From Streptomyces sp. BA2 (GTDB lineage Bacteria; Actinomycetota; Actinomycetes; Streptomycetales; Streptomycetaceae), in assembly GCF_009769735.1 (NCBI RefSeq), contig NZ_WSRO01000002.1, positions 1,612,001 through 1,676,000 of the forward strand: a stretch of 64,000 nt of DNA, given 5' to 3'. The number at the start of each line of letters is the position of its first letter. The first letter of the stretch is position 1. Positions 31,341-38,938 of the stretch are shown one piece after another. The position numbers were made by a program, and so were the translations under genes. The notes under the pieces are model-generated. The model saw nothing but the letters and a program-made list of their open reading frames with translations. It made no database searches and had not been told where the DNA came from.

Positions 31341-32699
31341 GTGCTGCAGGTCGCCGTCGTCGGATCGGGCCCGAGCGGGGTCTACACCGCGCAGTCCCTC
31401 GTCCAGCAGGACCTAGTGCCGGGGGTGCGCGTCGACGTCATCGACCGGCTCCCCTGCCCGTACGGCCTCGTCCGTTACGGCGTCGCGCCCGACCACGAGA
31501 AGATCAAGTCCCTCCAGAACAACCTGCGCACGGTCCTCGAACACGACAGCGTCCGCTTCCTCGGCGGCATCGAGATCGGCCCCGGCGGCCTCCCCACCGC
31601 GCGGCTGCTCGACCTCTACCACGCGGTGGTCTACTGCGTGGGCGCGGCGGCGGACCGCAAGCTGGGGGTGCCGGGCGAGGACCTGCCGGGAAGCCATTCG
31701 GCCACGGAGTTCGTGTCCTGGTACAGCGCGCACCCGGACGCGACGGCCGACGGATTCATCGGGGGCGTGGAGTCCGCCGTGGTCATCGGCGTCGGGAACG
31801 TCGCGGTGGACGTCGCCCGGATGCTGGCGCGCGGCGTGGCCGAGCTGCAGCCCACCGACATGCCGGAGGCGGCGCTCGGCGTGCTTGCCGAGAGCCGGGT
31901 GCGCGAGGTCCACATGGTGGGGCGGCGCGGCCCTTCGCAGGCGCGCTTCACCACCAAGGAGCTGCGCGAGCTCGGCTCGCTCCCGGACACCGAAGTGATC
32001 GTGGATCCCGCGGAGTTGGCGCTCGACCCCGCGTACGCCGACCCCTCCGGCCTGCCCGCGGTCGGCCGCCGCAACGTCGAGGTGATGCGCGGCTGGGCCG
32101 AGCGCCCCGCGCGGAATCTGCCGCGCAGCATCCGGCTCCGCTTCTTCCTGCGTCCGGTGGCGGTGACGGAGGCCGCGGGGCGCGTCGGCGGGGTGCAGTT
32201 CGAGCGGACGCTGCCGGACGGCCTCGGCGGGGTGACGGGTTCCAAGCAGTACGAGGACATCGCGGGGCAGCTGGTCCTGCGCTCGGTCGGCTACCGCGGG
32301 GTGCCCATCGAGGGGCTGCCGTTCGACCCCGGGCTCGGCACGGTGCCGCACGCGGCGGGGCGGGTGCTGCGCGAGGGTGCCCCCTCCCCCGGTGAGTACG
32401 TGGCCGGCTGGATCAAGCGGGGGCCGACGGGCGTCATCGGGACCAACCGCCCGTGCGCCAAGGAGACGGTGCTGTCCCTCCTGGAGGATGCCCCCGCCCT
32501 CGTACGGAAGGGAGTGCCCGAGGATCCGCTGCCGGCGCTGCGCGAGGCGGGGCTGCATCCCGTCGAGTGGCGGGGCTGGCAGGCGATCGAGCGGGCGGAG
32601 GCGGCGCTTGGCGCCGCGCTGGGCCGTGGCCCGGTGAAAATCGCCGACTGGCCCGGGCTCCTCGCGGCGGCACGCGCTGAGGCCGCGCCGGACACGTAG
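31341..32699 (+). CDS. FAD-dependent ferredoxin/adrenodoxin reductase-like protein (FprA type)
   Basis: A 452-residue NADPH-dependent flavoprotein of the adrenodoxin reductase/FprA group, which passes electrons to ferredoxins, for example for P450s. The FAD motif VVGSGPSGVYTA (residues about 5-16), the CPYGLVRYGVAPDH signature and YCVGAAADRKLGVPG are diagnostic. VVIGVGNVAVDVAR is the NADPH fold, and VAGWIKRGPTGVIGTN the conserved C-terminal block. GAAGGAG lies 9 bases upstream of the GTG start. No ferredoxin or P450 gene lies nearby, so its partner must be elsewhere. Confidence 0.9.
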   Translation: MLQVAVVGSGPSGVYTAQSLVQQDLVPGVRVDVIDRLPCPYGLVRYGVAPDHEKIKSLQNNLRTVLEHDSVRFLGGIEIGPGGLPTARLLDLYHAVVYCVGAAADRKLGVPGEDLPGSHSATEFVSWYSAHPDATADGFIGGVESAVVIGVGNVAVDVARMLARGVAELQPTDMPEAALGVLAESRVREVHMVGRRGPSQARFTTKELRELGSLPDTEVIVDPAELALDPAYADPSGLPAVGRRNVEVMRGWAERPARNLPRSIRLRFFLRPVAVTEAAGRVGGVQFERTLPDGLGGVTGSKQYEDIAGQLVLRSVGYRGVPIEGLPFDPGLGTVPHAAGRVLREGAPSPGEYVAGWIKRGPTGVIGTNRPCAKETVLSLLEDAPALVRKGVPEDPLPALREAGLHPVEWRGWQAIERAEAALGAALGRGPVKIADWPGLLAAARAEAAPDT

Positions 32700-32741
32700 T
32701 GACTTGACTGCGGGGCGTGGGGGCTTGTCGCGCGGTTCCCC

Positions 32742-32759
32742 GCGCCCCTTAAGGGGCGC
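32742..32759. repeat. Streptomyces-type palindromic repeat, GCGCCCCTTAAGGGGCGC
   Basis: A perfect 18-bp palindrome, preceded (32710-32741) by a CGGGGCGTGGGGGCTTGTCG-type segment. I recognise this combination as a very common intergenic repeat in Streptomyces genomes. It lies between two convergent genes, so it may serve as a bidirectional terminator. It also provides the TAA stop (32749-32751) and last codons of the ArsR gene. Confidence 0.7.
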
Positions 32760-33114
32760 TCGTGCGCTCCGCCTGAGCCTTCGCCGCCGCGAGGACACTG
32801 TCGAGGAGCCCCGGGAACAGCGCGTCCAGGTCCTCGCGGCGCAAGCCGTTCAGCTTTGCCGTGCCGCGGTAGATCTGTTGGATCACGCCGCTCTCGCGCA
32901 GCACCCTGAAGTGGTGGGTGCTCGTGGACTTCGTGACGGGCAGGTCGATCTGTGAGCACGAGAGTCCGTCGAGGCCCGGCTCGCACCCGGCCAGTTGCCG
33001 CACGACCCGCAGGCGCATCGGGTCCGACAGCGCGTGCAGCACACCCTCGAGGCGGATCTCCGCAGGCGTCGGATGGTCGAGCGCACGGCTGCTGATCGGT
33101 GCGGCGGTCGTCAT
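32749..33114 (-). CDS. ArsR family transcriptional regulator
   Basis: A 121-residue winged-helix repressor: LHALSDPMRLRVVRQLAG (residues about 26-43), then LPVTKSTSTHHFRVLRESGVIQQIYRG with the recognition helix and wing. The classic metal motif ELCVCDL is absent; Cys44 and Cys53 (AGCEP, LSCSQ) remain and could form a redox or metal site. GGAG lies 6 bases before the ATG. The gene is divergent from the Old Yellow Enzyme gene, and twin operators lie between them. This suggests the regulator senses an electrophile or oxidant that the flavoenzyme removes. Confidence 0.88.
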   Translation of the reverse strand: MTTAAPISSRALDHPTPAEIRLEGVLHALSDPMRLRVVRQLAGCEPGLDGLSCSQIDLPVTKSTSTHHFRVLRESGVIQQIYRGTAKLNGLRREDLDALFPGLLDSVLAAAKAQAERTSAP

Positions 33115-33187
33115 GACGGCTCCACTTCGTCGGGGCTCACGTCGGGCTTCACGTCGGGGCTTCACGTCTTCCCGAAGGCCTCCATAG

Positions 33188-33203
33188 TACGAGAGGCATC
33201 GTA
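33188..33203. promoter_or_regulatory. ArsR operator 1 (TACGA-N6-TCGTA)
   Basis: TACGA-GAGGCA-TCGTA, an inverted repeat 74 bases upstream of the ArsR start. It is identical in arms and spacing to the second site 34 bp away. Confidence 0.75.
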
Positions 33204-33221
33204 GTTTGACATCTGCCGTAC

Positions 33222-33237
33222 TACGAGGTTTATCGTA
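33222..33237. promoter_or_regulatory. ArsR operator 2 (TACGA-N6-TCGTA)
   Basis: TACGA-GGTTTA-TCGTA, 37 bases upstream of the flavoenzyme GTG. The centre-to-centre distance from site 1 is 34 bp, about three helical turns, so two dimers would bind the same DNA face. Confidence 0.75.
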
Positions 33238-33274
33238 CGAGCCGTACCGACGTCCGTGACGAATGGAGTCCGCC

Positions 33275-34372
33275 GTGAGCGCGCTGTTCGAGCCCTACAC
33301 CCTGCGATCGCTGACCATCCCCAACCGTGTGTGGATGGCGCCGATGTGCCAGTACTCGGCCGAGGTGTTCGGGCCGAACGCGGGTGTGGCGAACGACTGG
33401 CACTTCGCCCACTACGCGGCGCGCGCCGCCGGCGGCACCGGCCTGATCCTCGTCGAGGCGACGGCCGTGAGCCCCGAGGGCCGCATCAGCCCCGCGGACC
33501 TCGGGATATGGAACGACACGCAGGTCGAGGCGCTCCGCCGCGTCACCGGCTTCCTGAAGACCCACGGCACCACCCCGGGGATCCAGCTCGCCCACGCGGG
33601 CCGCAAGGCGTCCACCGACCGCCCCTGGAAGGGCGGCGGGCCCGTCGGCCAGGAAGACCACGGCTGGCAGCCGCTCGCGCCCAGCGCGCTCCCCTTCGAC
33701 GAGGGCCACCACCTGCCGCACGAACTCAGCACGGAGGAGATCCGCGACGTCGTCGGCCAGTTCGCGGCCGCGGCACGGCGCGCGCTTGACGCCGGCTTCC
33801 AGGTGGTCGAGATCCACGGCGCCCACGGCTACCTCATCGGCGAGTTCCTCTCGCCGTTCTCCAATCACCGCACGGACGAGTACGGCGGCTCCTTCGAGAA
33901 CCGCTCCCGGCTCGCCCTCGAAGTCGTCGACGCCGTCCGCGCCGTATGGCCCGAGGAGCTGCCCCTCTTCTTCCGGATCTCCGCGACCGACTGGCTGACG
34001 GAGAACCCCGAGGACGAGCGCGAGGGCTGGACGGCCGACGACACCGTCCGCCTCGCGAAGGAACTGCACGCCCACGGCGTCGACCTCCTGGACGTCTCCA
34101 CCGGAGGCAACGCCCCGAGGGCGCGCATCGAGGCGGGCCCCGGCTACCAGGTCCCGTTCGCGGCGCGGGTGAAGGCGGAGACGTCGCTCCCCGTGGCGGC
34201 CGTCGGCATGATCACCGACCCCGGGCAGGCCGAGAAGATCCTCGCCAACTCCGAGGCGGACGCCGTGCTCCTGGGCCGCGAACTCCTGCGCAACCCCTCG
34301 TGGGCGCGCCACGCCGCCAACGACCTCGGCGGCGAGGTCGCCACGCCCCAGCAGTACCACCGGATGGTCTGA
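33275..34372 (+). CDS. NADH:flavin oxidoreductase, Old Yellow Enzyme family (YqjM-like)
   Basis: A 365-residue FMN TIM-barrel ene-reductase that reduces activated alkenes with NAD(P)H. YqjM-class marks are IPNRVWMAPMCQYSA with the redox-tuning Cys, QLAHAGRKAS with active-site His, EIHGAHGYLIGEFLSP, NHRTDEYGGSFENRSRL and the FMN-phosphate block AVGMITDP. The frame is open to an ATG at 33263, but GGAG at 33265-33268 is placed for the GTG at 33275. It is probably derepressed by the divergent ArsR protein. Confidence 0.92.
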   Translation: MSALFEPYTLRSLTIPNRVWMAPMCQYSAEVFGPNAGVANDWHFAHYAARAAGGTGLILVEATAVSPEGRISPADLGIWNDTQVEALRRVTGFLKTHGTTPGIQLAHAGRKASTDRPWKGGGPVGQEDHGWQPLAPSALPFDEGHHLPHELSTEEIRDVVGQFAAAARRALDAGFQVVEIHGAHGYLIGEFLSPFSNHRTDEYGGSFENRSRLALEVVDAVRAVWPEELPLFFRISATDWLTENPEDEREGWTADDTVRLAKELHAHGVDLLDVSTGGNAPRARIEAGPGYQVPFAARVKAETSLPVAAVGMITDPGQAEKILANSEADAVLLGRELLRNPSWARHAANDLGGEVATPQQYHRMV

Positions 34373-34425
34373 GCCCCACGGCCCAGCCCACTTGCCGCGG
34401 CAGCCTTGGCCAAGGGTTGGGGACT

Positions 34426-34440
34426 GGGGTCATCCCTAGG
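34426..34440 (+). promoter_or_regulatory. Shared motif copy 1 (GGGGTCATCCCTAGG)
   Basis: This 15-mer lies 97 bases upstream of the small gene at 34537 and heads the LuxR transcription unit. It matches the motifs at 37771-37785 and (minus strand) 43002-42991 in the pattern GGGGTYATCCCT; after it comes GTGACTCCCCGAAG, echoed by GCGGTTCCCTGAGG at copy 2. It is probably a regulator site or promoter element of a local regulon. Confidence 0.6.
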
Positions 34441-34536
34441 TGACTCCCCGAAGCGCGGCCCCGACCGGGGTTCATACCGTGGCGCTGTCGCGATGTGTCA
34501 CGGTTCGGGGCCTGTACCGGCCCTCGGGAGGACGTT

Positions 34537-34746
34537 GTGCGCTACGTCATCGAGGTGTTCCGCTCCCCCGGGGGCGTGCACGGCAATGTGGTGGATACGG
34601 GCTGCGAGGATGGGGACACGGGCCACTGCACGCCGTTTCACGGCTGGCTGGAACTGCTCGCGCTGCTCGAACCGCCCCCGGACGCCGCGTCCGCGGAAGC
34701 CGGAGAACACCCTTGCGCGGCAGGTGATGACTCCTGTGGCGCCTGA
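34537..34746 (+). CDS. Small conserved-looking protein (69 aa)
   Basis: A GTG at 34537 with GGGAGG 6-11 bases upstream opens a 69-codon frame with normal streptomycete codon bias. The product starts MRYVIEVFRSPGGVHGNV and contains FHGWLELLALLEPPP, a pattern I associate with small streptomycete proteins of unknown role. Four Cys residues (GCEDGDTGHC and HPC..DSC) could bind metal or form disulfides. It ends 155 bp before the LuxR start and lies on the same strand behind shared motif copy 1, so the two may be co-transcribed. Confidence 0.6.
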   Translation: MRYVIEVFRSPGGVHGNVVDTGCEDGDTGHCTPFHGWLELLALLEPPPDAASAEAGEHPCAAGDDSCGA

Positions 34747-34901
34747 TGCCGCCTCGCGTGAACCGGCTCCTCGGGAGTGGGGAAACCGCTTGTACCGAGA
34801 ACAGTTCCGGCAGCATTGTGGACGTTCAGGGCCATGCGCCCGGCACGGGTCACCGTCACAGTCATGGCGCCCGTACCGGGTGCCGACATGTGGGGGCGGT
34901 G

Positions 34902-37733
34902 ATGACGTCCGGCGACATACTGAACGGCCATGTCCACGCACCGGCGCCCCATGAGGCGTTCTCCGGTCGTACGCGCGAACTCGCGGCGCTCCAGGAGGAG
35001 TTCCGCCACGCGCGCGAGGGTGCGCCGCGGCTCGTCCTGATCGACGGGCCCGGCGGCATCGGCAAGTCCGCGCTGGTGCGCAGGTTCCTGGACACGGCGG
35101 GCGACGCCTGTGTGCTCCAGGCCAGCGGCGAGGAGAACGAGAGCGTGCTGCCCTGCGGGGTGCTCGCCCAGTTCGTCGGGCAGAGTCCGATCCCGCTGCC
35201 CGACTGCCTGGGTGTGCTGGTCCGCACGCCCCGCTCGGCGCCCGGCACCCTGCCGCCGCTCGCGGCCGGCTTCGGTCTGCTCGACCTGCTGAGCGAGCTG
35301 CAGGACAAGGGCCCCGTCATCCTGGTGCTCGACGACGCCCACTGGGCCGACTCCGCGTCGCTGAACGCGCTGACGTTCGCGCTGCGGCGGCTGCGCGTCG
35401 ACAAGGTCCTCGCGATCGTGACGGCGCGGGACCCGCAGGCGCCCCAACTGCCGGACGGCATCCGCAGGCTGCTCGCCGACGTCCGCACCCGGCGCATCCC
35501 GTTGCACGGGCTGACCCCGGACGAACTGGGCTCCCTCAGCGCGCAGATGGGCAGCGACCGGCTCCCGCACTCCGCTTCCGTACGCCTGCGTGACCACACG
35601 CACGGCAACCCACTGCATGCCCGCGCCCTCCTGGACCAAGTGCCCGCGCACGTCCTGCGGGACGTCACCACACCACTGCCCGCGCCGCGTTCGTACGCCA
35701 TGCTGGTGCTCGCCAACCTCGCGGAGTGCGGGCCCCAGGCGCTGCGGCTCGTCCAGGCGGTCAGCGTGCTCGGGCTCTCCTGCCCGCTGAGCGTGGCCGC
35801 CTCGCTCGCCCGCGTCACCGCACCGCTGCCCGCGCTCGAACGGGCCGTCAAGGCAGGCCTGTTGAAGGAGACGCAGCCGGGGGCCGCACCCGAGATCGCC
35901 TTCCCGCACCCCCTCGTCCATGCCGCCGTCTACCAGGACATCGGCCCCGCGCACCGCGCCGATCTGCACACGCGGGCCGCCGCCCTGGTCGACGACGAAT
36001 ACGCGAGTCTGCGCCACCGCGTGCTCGCCGCCACGGGCCCCGACGAGCATCTCGCCGCCGCCCTCGCCGCCTGCGCGAGGCGCGAGGCCGCCACCGGACA
36101 GTGGGCGGTGGCCGGCACCCACCTGCGGCACGCTTCCCGCGTGGCGACGACCGACCTGGAGCGCGACCGGCTCGCCGTCGAGGCGGTCGAGGCGCTGCTG
36201 CTGGACGGCCGTGTGCACGAGTCGGCCGAGCTCGCCGCGGGGCTTCCGGCCGGCGCGGACCCGGCGCTGCGCGGGTACGTACGCGGATATGTGGCCCGCG
36301 TCCAGGGCCGCATGGAGCAGGCGCAGACGCTGCTCGTCGACGCCTGGAACCAGTGCGACCACGAGAGCAACCCCTCGCTCGCGGCGCGGGCGGCGGAGCA
36401 GCTGAGCTACGCCGCCGTGATGCGGGGGCGTTCCTCCGACGCCGCCCAGTGGGCGGAGCGCGCCCAGCGGCTCTCCACCCTCCAGGGGCCGAGCCGGATG
36501 CTGCGCTTCAACCACCTTCTCGCGCTGGGCCTCAGCGGGTGCGCCAAGAAGGGCATCGAACTCGCCGGTGACCTTCCCGATCCGCTCCTCGTGCCGCCCG
36601 CGAACATCGATCTGCTGCTGGCACGCGGCCAGTTGAGGCTGTGGTCGGACGATCTCCTCGGCGCACGCGCCGACTTGCTGGGTGCCGTGGCCAACTGCCG
36701 CAGGGGGACGGTGCCGTTGCGGCTGCTCTCGGCCTCCGCGCTCGCCCAGACCCTGCACCGGCTCGGCGACTGGGACGAGGCACTGATCCACGCCGAGGCG
36801 TCCGCCTCGATCGCCGACGACACCGAGCAGTCGTGGCTGAAGCCCGTCACGCACGCCATCGCCAGCTGGATCCTCTCGGCACGCGGCAGCTGGGACCGCG
36901 CGTCGGTGCACCTGCGGCTCGCCCTGGACGCGCCCGGCTGCGACGAGAGCGCGCTGGCCTACGCTTACGCGGCGTCGGCGCACGGGGCCTTCGCCGAGGC
37001 CCGCGCGGAGCCCGAGCGGGTGGTGGATGCGCTGCGGCCGCTCCTGGACTTCGCCTCGCACGACGGGGTGAACGAACCGGGCGTGGTGTCCTGGCGTGAG
37101 CTCCTGGTCGACGCGTTGATCCAGCTCGGCGATCTCGACGAGGCTCAGGCGGTCCTTCTGCCCTACGAGGAGCGGGCGCAGGCACGCGGGCAGCACGCGG
37201 CGCTGTCCGCCGCGGCCCGGGTGCGGGGCAATCTGCACGCCGCGCGCCGGGAGACGGACCGGGCCCAGGCGTCGTTCCTGCGCGCGCACGACCAGGCGGC
37301 GCAGATCCCGTCCCCGTTCGGCCGCGCCCGCGTCCAGCTGGACCACGGGGCGTTCCTGCGCAGGATCGGCCGCCGCTCGGTAGCCGTGGCGCAGCTGCAG
37401 GCGGCGTACACGACAATGCGCGAACTGGACGCCGGGCCCTATCTCGCGCGGTGCGAACGGGAGTTGGACGCCTGCGGGCGTGCGGCGCCCCCGCGGCCCG
37501 CGCACGACCCGGCGGACGTGGACTCCGCCGCCGAAGGGCTCACCCCGCAGGAGCTCGCCGTCGCGCGCCTGGCGTCGCAGGGCTTCACCAACCGGCAGAT
37601 CGCCACCGCGCTCGCACTGAGCGTCAAGACCATCGAGTACCACCTGGGCCACACCTATACGAAGCTCGGCATCACCTCGCGCATCGGGCTCGTGCACCAC
37701 TTCGCCCCCCAGGACCGGCGCACGTCGTCGTAG
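34902..37733 (+). CDS. LAL-type LuxR family transcriptional regulator
   Basis: A 943-residue large ATP-binding LuxR regulator. An N-terminal AAA/STAND ATPase carries Walker A GPGGIGKS (residues 49-56) and Walker B VILVLDDAHWAD (about 139-150). A long helical, TPR-like middle follows, and the C-terminus is a LuxR helix-turn-helix (LTPQELAVARLASQGFTNRQ with IATALALSVKTIEYHL, residues about 880-930). The frame is open further upstream, but the ATG at 34902 precedes the domain directly; the ribosome site (GGGGGCGG) is only fair. LAL proteins usually activate nearby pathways. Here the SARP gene follows 135 bp downstream with its own copy of the shared motif. Confidence 0.9.
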   Translation: MTSGDILNGHVHAPAPHEAFSGRTRELAALQEEFRHAREGAPRLVLIDGPGGIGKSALVRRFLDTAGDACVLQASGEENESVLPCGVLAQFVGQSPIPLPDCLGVLVRTPRSAPGTLPPLAAGFGLLDLLSELQDKGPVILVLDDAHWADSASLNALTFALRRLRVDKVLAIVTARDPQAPQLPDGIRRLLADVRTRRIPLHGLTPDELGSLSAQMGSDRLPHSASVRLRDHTHGNPLHARALLDQVPAHVLRDVTTPLPAPRSYAMLVLANLAECGPQALRLVQAVSVLGLSCPLSVAASLARVTAPLPALERAVKAGLLKETQPGAAPEIAFPHPLVHAAVYQDIGPAHRADLHTRAAALVDDEYASLRHRVLAATGPDEHLAAALAACARREAATGQWAVAGTHLRHASRVATTDLERDRLAVEAVEALLLDGRVHESAELAAGLPAGADPALRGYVRGYVARVQGRMEQAQTLLVDAWNQCDHESNPSLAARAAEQLSYAAVMRGRSSDAAQWAERAQRLSTLQGPSRMLRFNHLLALGLSGCAKKGIELAGDLPDPLLVPPANIDLLLARGQLRLWSDDLLGARADLLGAVANCRRGTVPLRLLSASALAQTLHRLGDWDEALIHAEASASIADDTEQSWLKPVTHAIASWILSARGSWDRASVHLRLALDAPGCDESALAYAYAASAHGAFAEARAEPERVVDALRPLLDFASHDGVNEPGVVSWRELLVDALIQLGDLDEAQAVLLPYEERAQARGQHAALSAAARVRGNLHAARRETDRAQASFLRAHDQAAQIPSPFGRARVQLDHGAFLRRIGRRSVAVAQLQAAYTTMRELDAGPYLARCERELDACGRAAPPRPAHDPADVDSAAEGLTPQELAVARLASQGFTNRQIATALALSVKTIEYHLGHTYTKLGITSRIGLVHHFAPQDRRTSS

Positions 37734-37770
37734 GCCGTCGCAGGCCCCCAGGCCCGGGCCCTGGCACACC

Positions 37771-37785
37771 GGGGTTATCCCTGGG
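37771..37785 (+). promoter_or_regulatory. Shared motif copy 2 (GGGGTTATCCCTGGG)
   Basis: It lies 83 bases upstream of the SARP gene at 37869, between the LuxR and SARP genes. Sequence and spacing to the gene resemble copy 1. Confidence 0.6.
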
Positions 37786-37868
37786 CGGTTCCCTGAGGCA
37801 CCCCTGCCGCTGTCCGGCGTAGTTTCTTGGCTGGTCAGGGGATGTGATGCACAAGTGGGGGTGCACAG

Positions 37869-38615
37869 ATGGCTGTCACGGAATGTCCGGCGGTATGCGG
37901 CGACGCTCCACCGGCCCTGCGTCTGCGGCTGCTCGGGGGGTTTCACCTCAGCCGCGGCGAAGGTGACGGCGGCGGGCAGGTCGACCTGTCCGCCAGCGGG
38001 CAGCAGTTGCTCGCCCTCCTCGGGCTCCGCGGCCCCGCGACACGTTCGGTGCTCGCGGGGACCCTGTGGCCCGACGTCATCGAGGAGCGTGCGCGGGCCT
38101 GCCTCCGTACCGCCATCTGGCGCCTCAACGCGGCGAGTTCGGCCGTCGGCGGCCCCCGGCCCGGGGTGCTCGCGCTCAGCCGGCGCGTACGGATGGACAT
38201 CCAGGACTTCACCACCACGGCACATCGCATACTCGCGGCCCCGGCTGAGGGGACCGGGGCCGCGTGCTCCTCACTGATGGGCATGGGGGAGCTGCTGCCC
38301 GGCTGGCATCAGGACTGGGTGGTGTTCGAGCGCGAGCGGTTGCATCAGCTGCGGCTGCACGCGCTCGAAGCCCTTTCGGCGCGGCTCGTCGTGCGCGAGC
38401 AGTACGCCCCCGCCCTGGAGGCCGCCCTGGAGAGCACCAGGATCGATCCGCTGCGCGAGAGCGCGCACCGTGCGGTCGTGACGGTGCACCTCGCCGAGAA
38501 CAACCTCGCGGAGGCGGTACGGCACTTCAAGGCGTTCCGCAGGCTGCTCCGCACGGAGCTCGGCATCGAACCCTCGGAGCAGTTCCGCACGATGGTGCGG
38601 CGCGCGCTGACCTGA
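37869..38615 (+). CDS. AfsR/SARP family transcriptional regulator
   Basis: A 248-residue regulator. Residues about 16-95 form the OmpR-like winged helix (LRLRLLGGFHLSRGEG, QQLLALLGLRG, RSVLAGTLWPDVIEERARACLRTAIWRLN). Residues about 105-245 form the bacterial transcriptional activation domain (TPR-like BTAD: LLPGWHQDWVVFERERLHQLRLHALEALS, ESTRIDPLRESAHRAVVTVHLAENN, TELGIEPSEQFRTM). SARPs typically activate secondary metabolism or differentiation genes, but no biosynthetic genes lie here. A target in the adjacent convergent cassette is possible. The stop is followed by a strong hairpin at 38863-38905. Confidence 0.9.
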   Translation: MAVTECPAVCGDAPPALRLRLLGGFHLSRGEGDGGGQVDLSASGQQLLALLGLRGPATRSVLAGTLWPDVIEERARACLRTAIWRLNAASSAVGGPRPGVLALSRRVRMDIQDFTTTAHRILAAPAEGTGAACSSLMGMGELLPGWHQDWVVFERERLHQLRLHALEALSARLVVREQYAPALEAALESTRIDPLRESAHRAVVTVHLAENNLAEAVRHFKAFRRLLRTELGIEPSEQFRTMVRRALT

Positions 38616-38862
38616 CGGACGGACACGACGGGGAGGCGGGGCAGCCATGGTGAACGGGACCGCAGCGAGGGTTCCTCAAGAACGGGTGACGCGCCACCAC
38701 GTCACCGACGGCCTGTCTGTCCGTGCGCGCTCGGGGGCGCACGGGCCGCAGGTCGTACCACCCACCCCTGCCGGCCGTGTTGGGGGACGCGGTCGGCAGG
38801 CCACCGACGTTCCGCCACGCACGGTCACGGGGGTGCCGAGCGCGGTACGGGGACGCCGGTAA
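38616..38862. other. Gap after the SARP gene
   Basis: Together with the hairpin that follows, this makes a 323-bp gap between convergent genes. A 71-codon frame at 38647-38862 has a fair ribosome site, but its codon bias is poor for this genome, so I do not call it. Nothing else stands out. Confidence 0.5.
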
Positions 38863-38905
38863 CGGTGACGGCCCCGGCAGGCGATGCCTCCCGGGGCCGT
38901 CACCG
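38863..38905. terminator. Bidirectional hairpin between convergent genes
   Basis: A 15-bp perfect stem (CGGTGACGGCCCCGG, 38863-38877, with 38891-38905) encloses a 13-base loop that itself can form AGGC/GCCT. It lies between the SARP gene (+) and the cassette end (-) and probably terminates both. Confidence 0.78.
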
Positions 38906-38938
38906 CGTTCCCCCTTTCCCCCCTTCATTCCCCCTGCA

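Noticed and set aside
34638..38225. 1195-residue minus-strand frame across the LuxR and SARP genes
   Set aside because: The plus strand carries clear Walker, LuxR and BTAD motifs; the minus frame is Arg/Gly-rich with no motif.
34902..38615. Antibiotic biosynthetic cluster inferred from LuxR and SARP regulators
   Set aside because: No polyketide, non-ribosomal peptide, terpene or tailoring gene set lies in the window.
38647..38862. 71-codon frame with a fair ribosome site after the SARP gene
   Set aside because: Only about three quarters of third positions are G or C, well below neighbouring genes, and the product is Arg-rich without recognisable structure.
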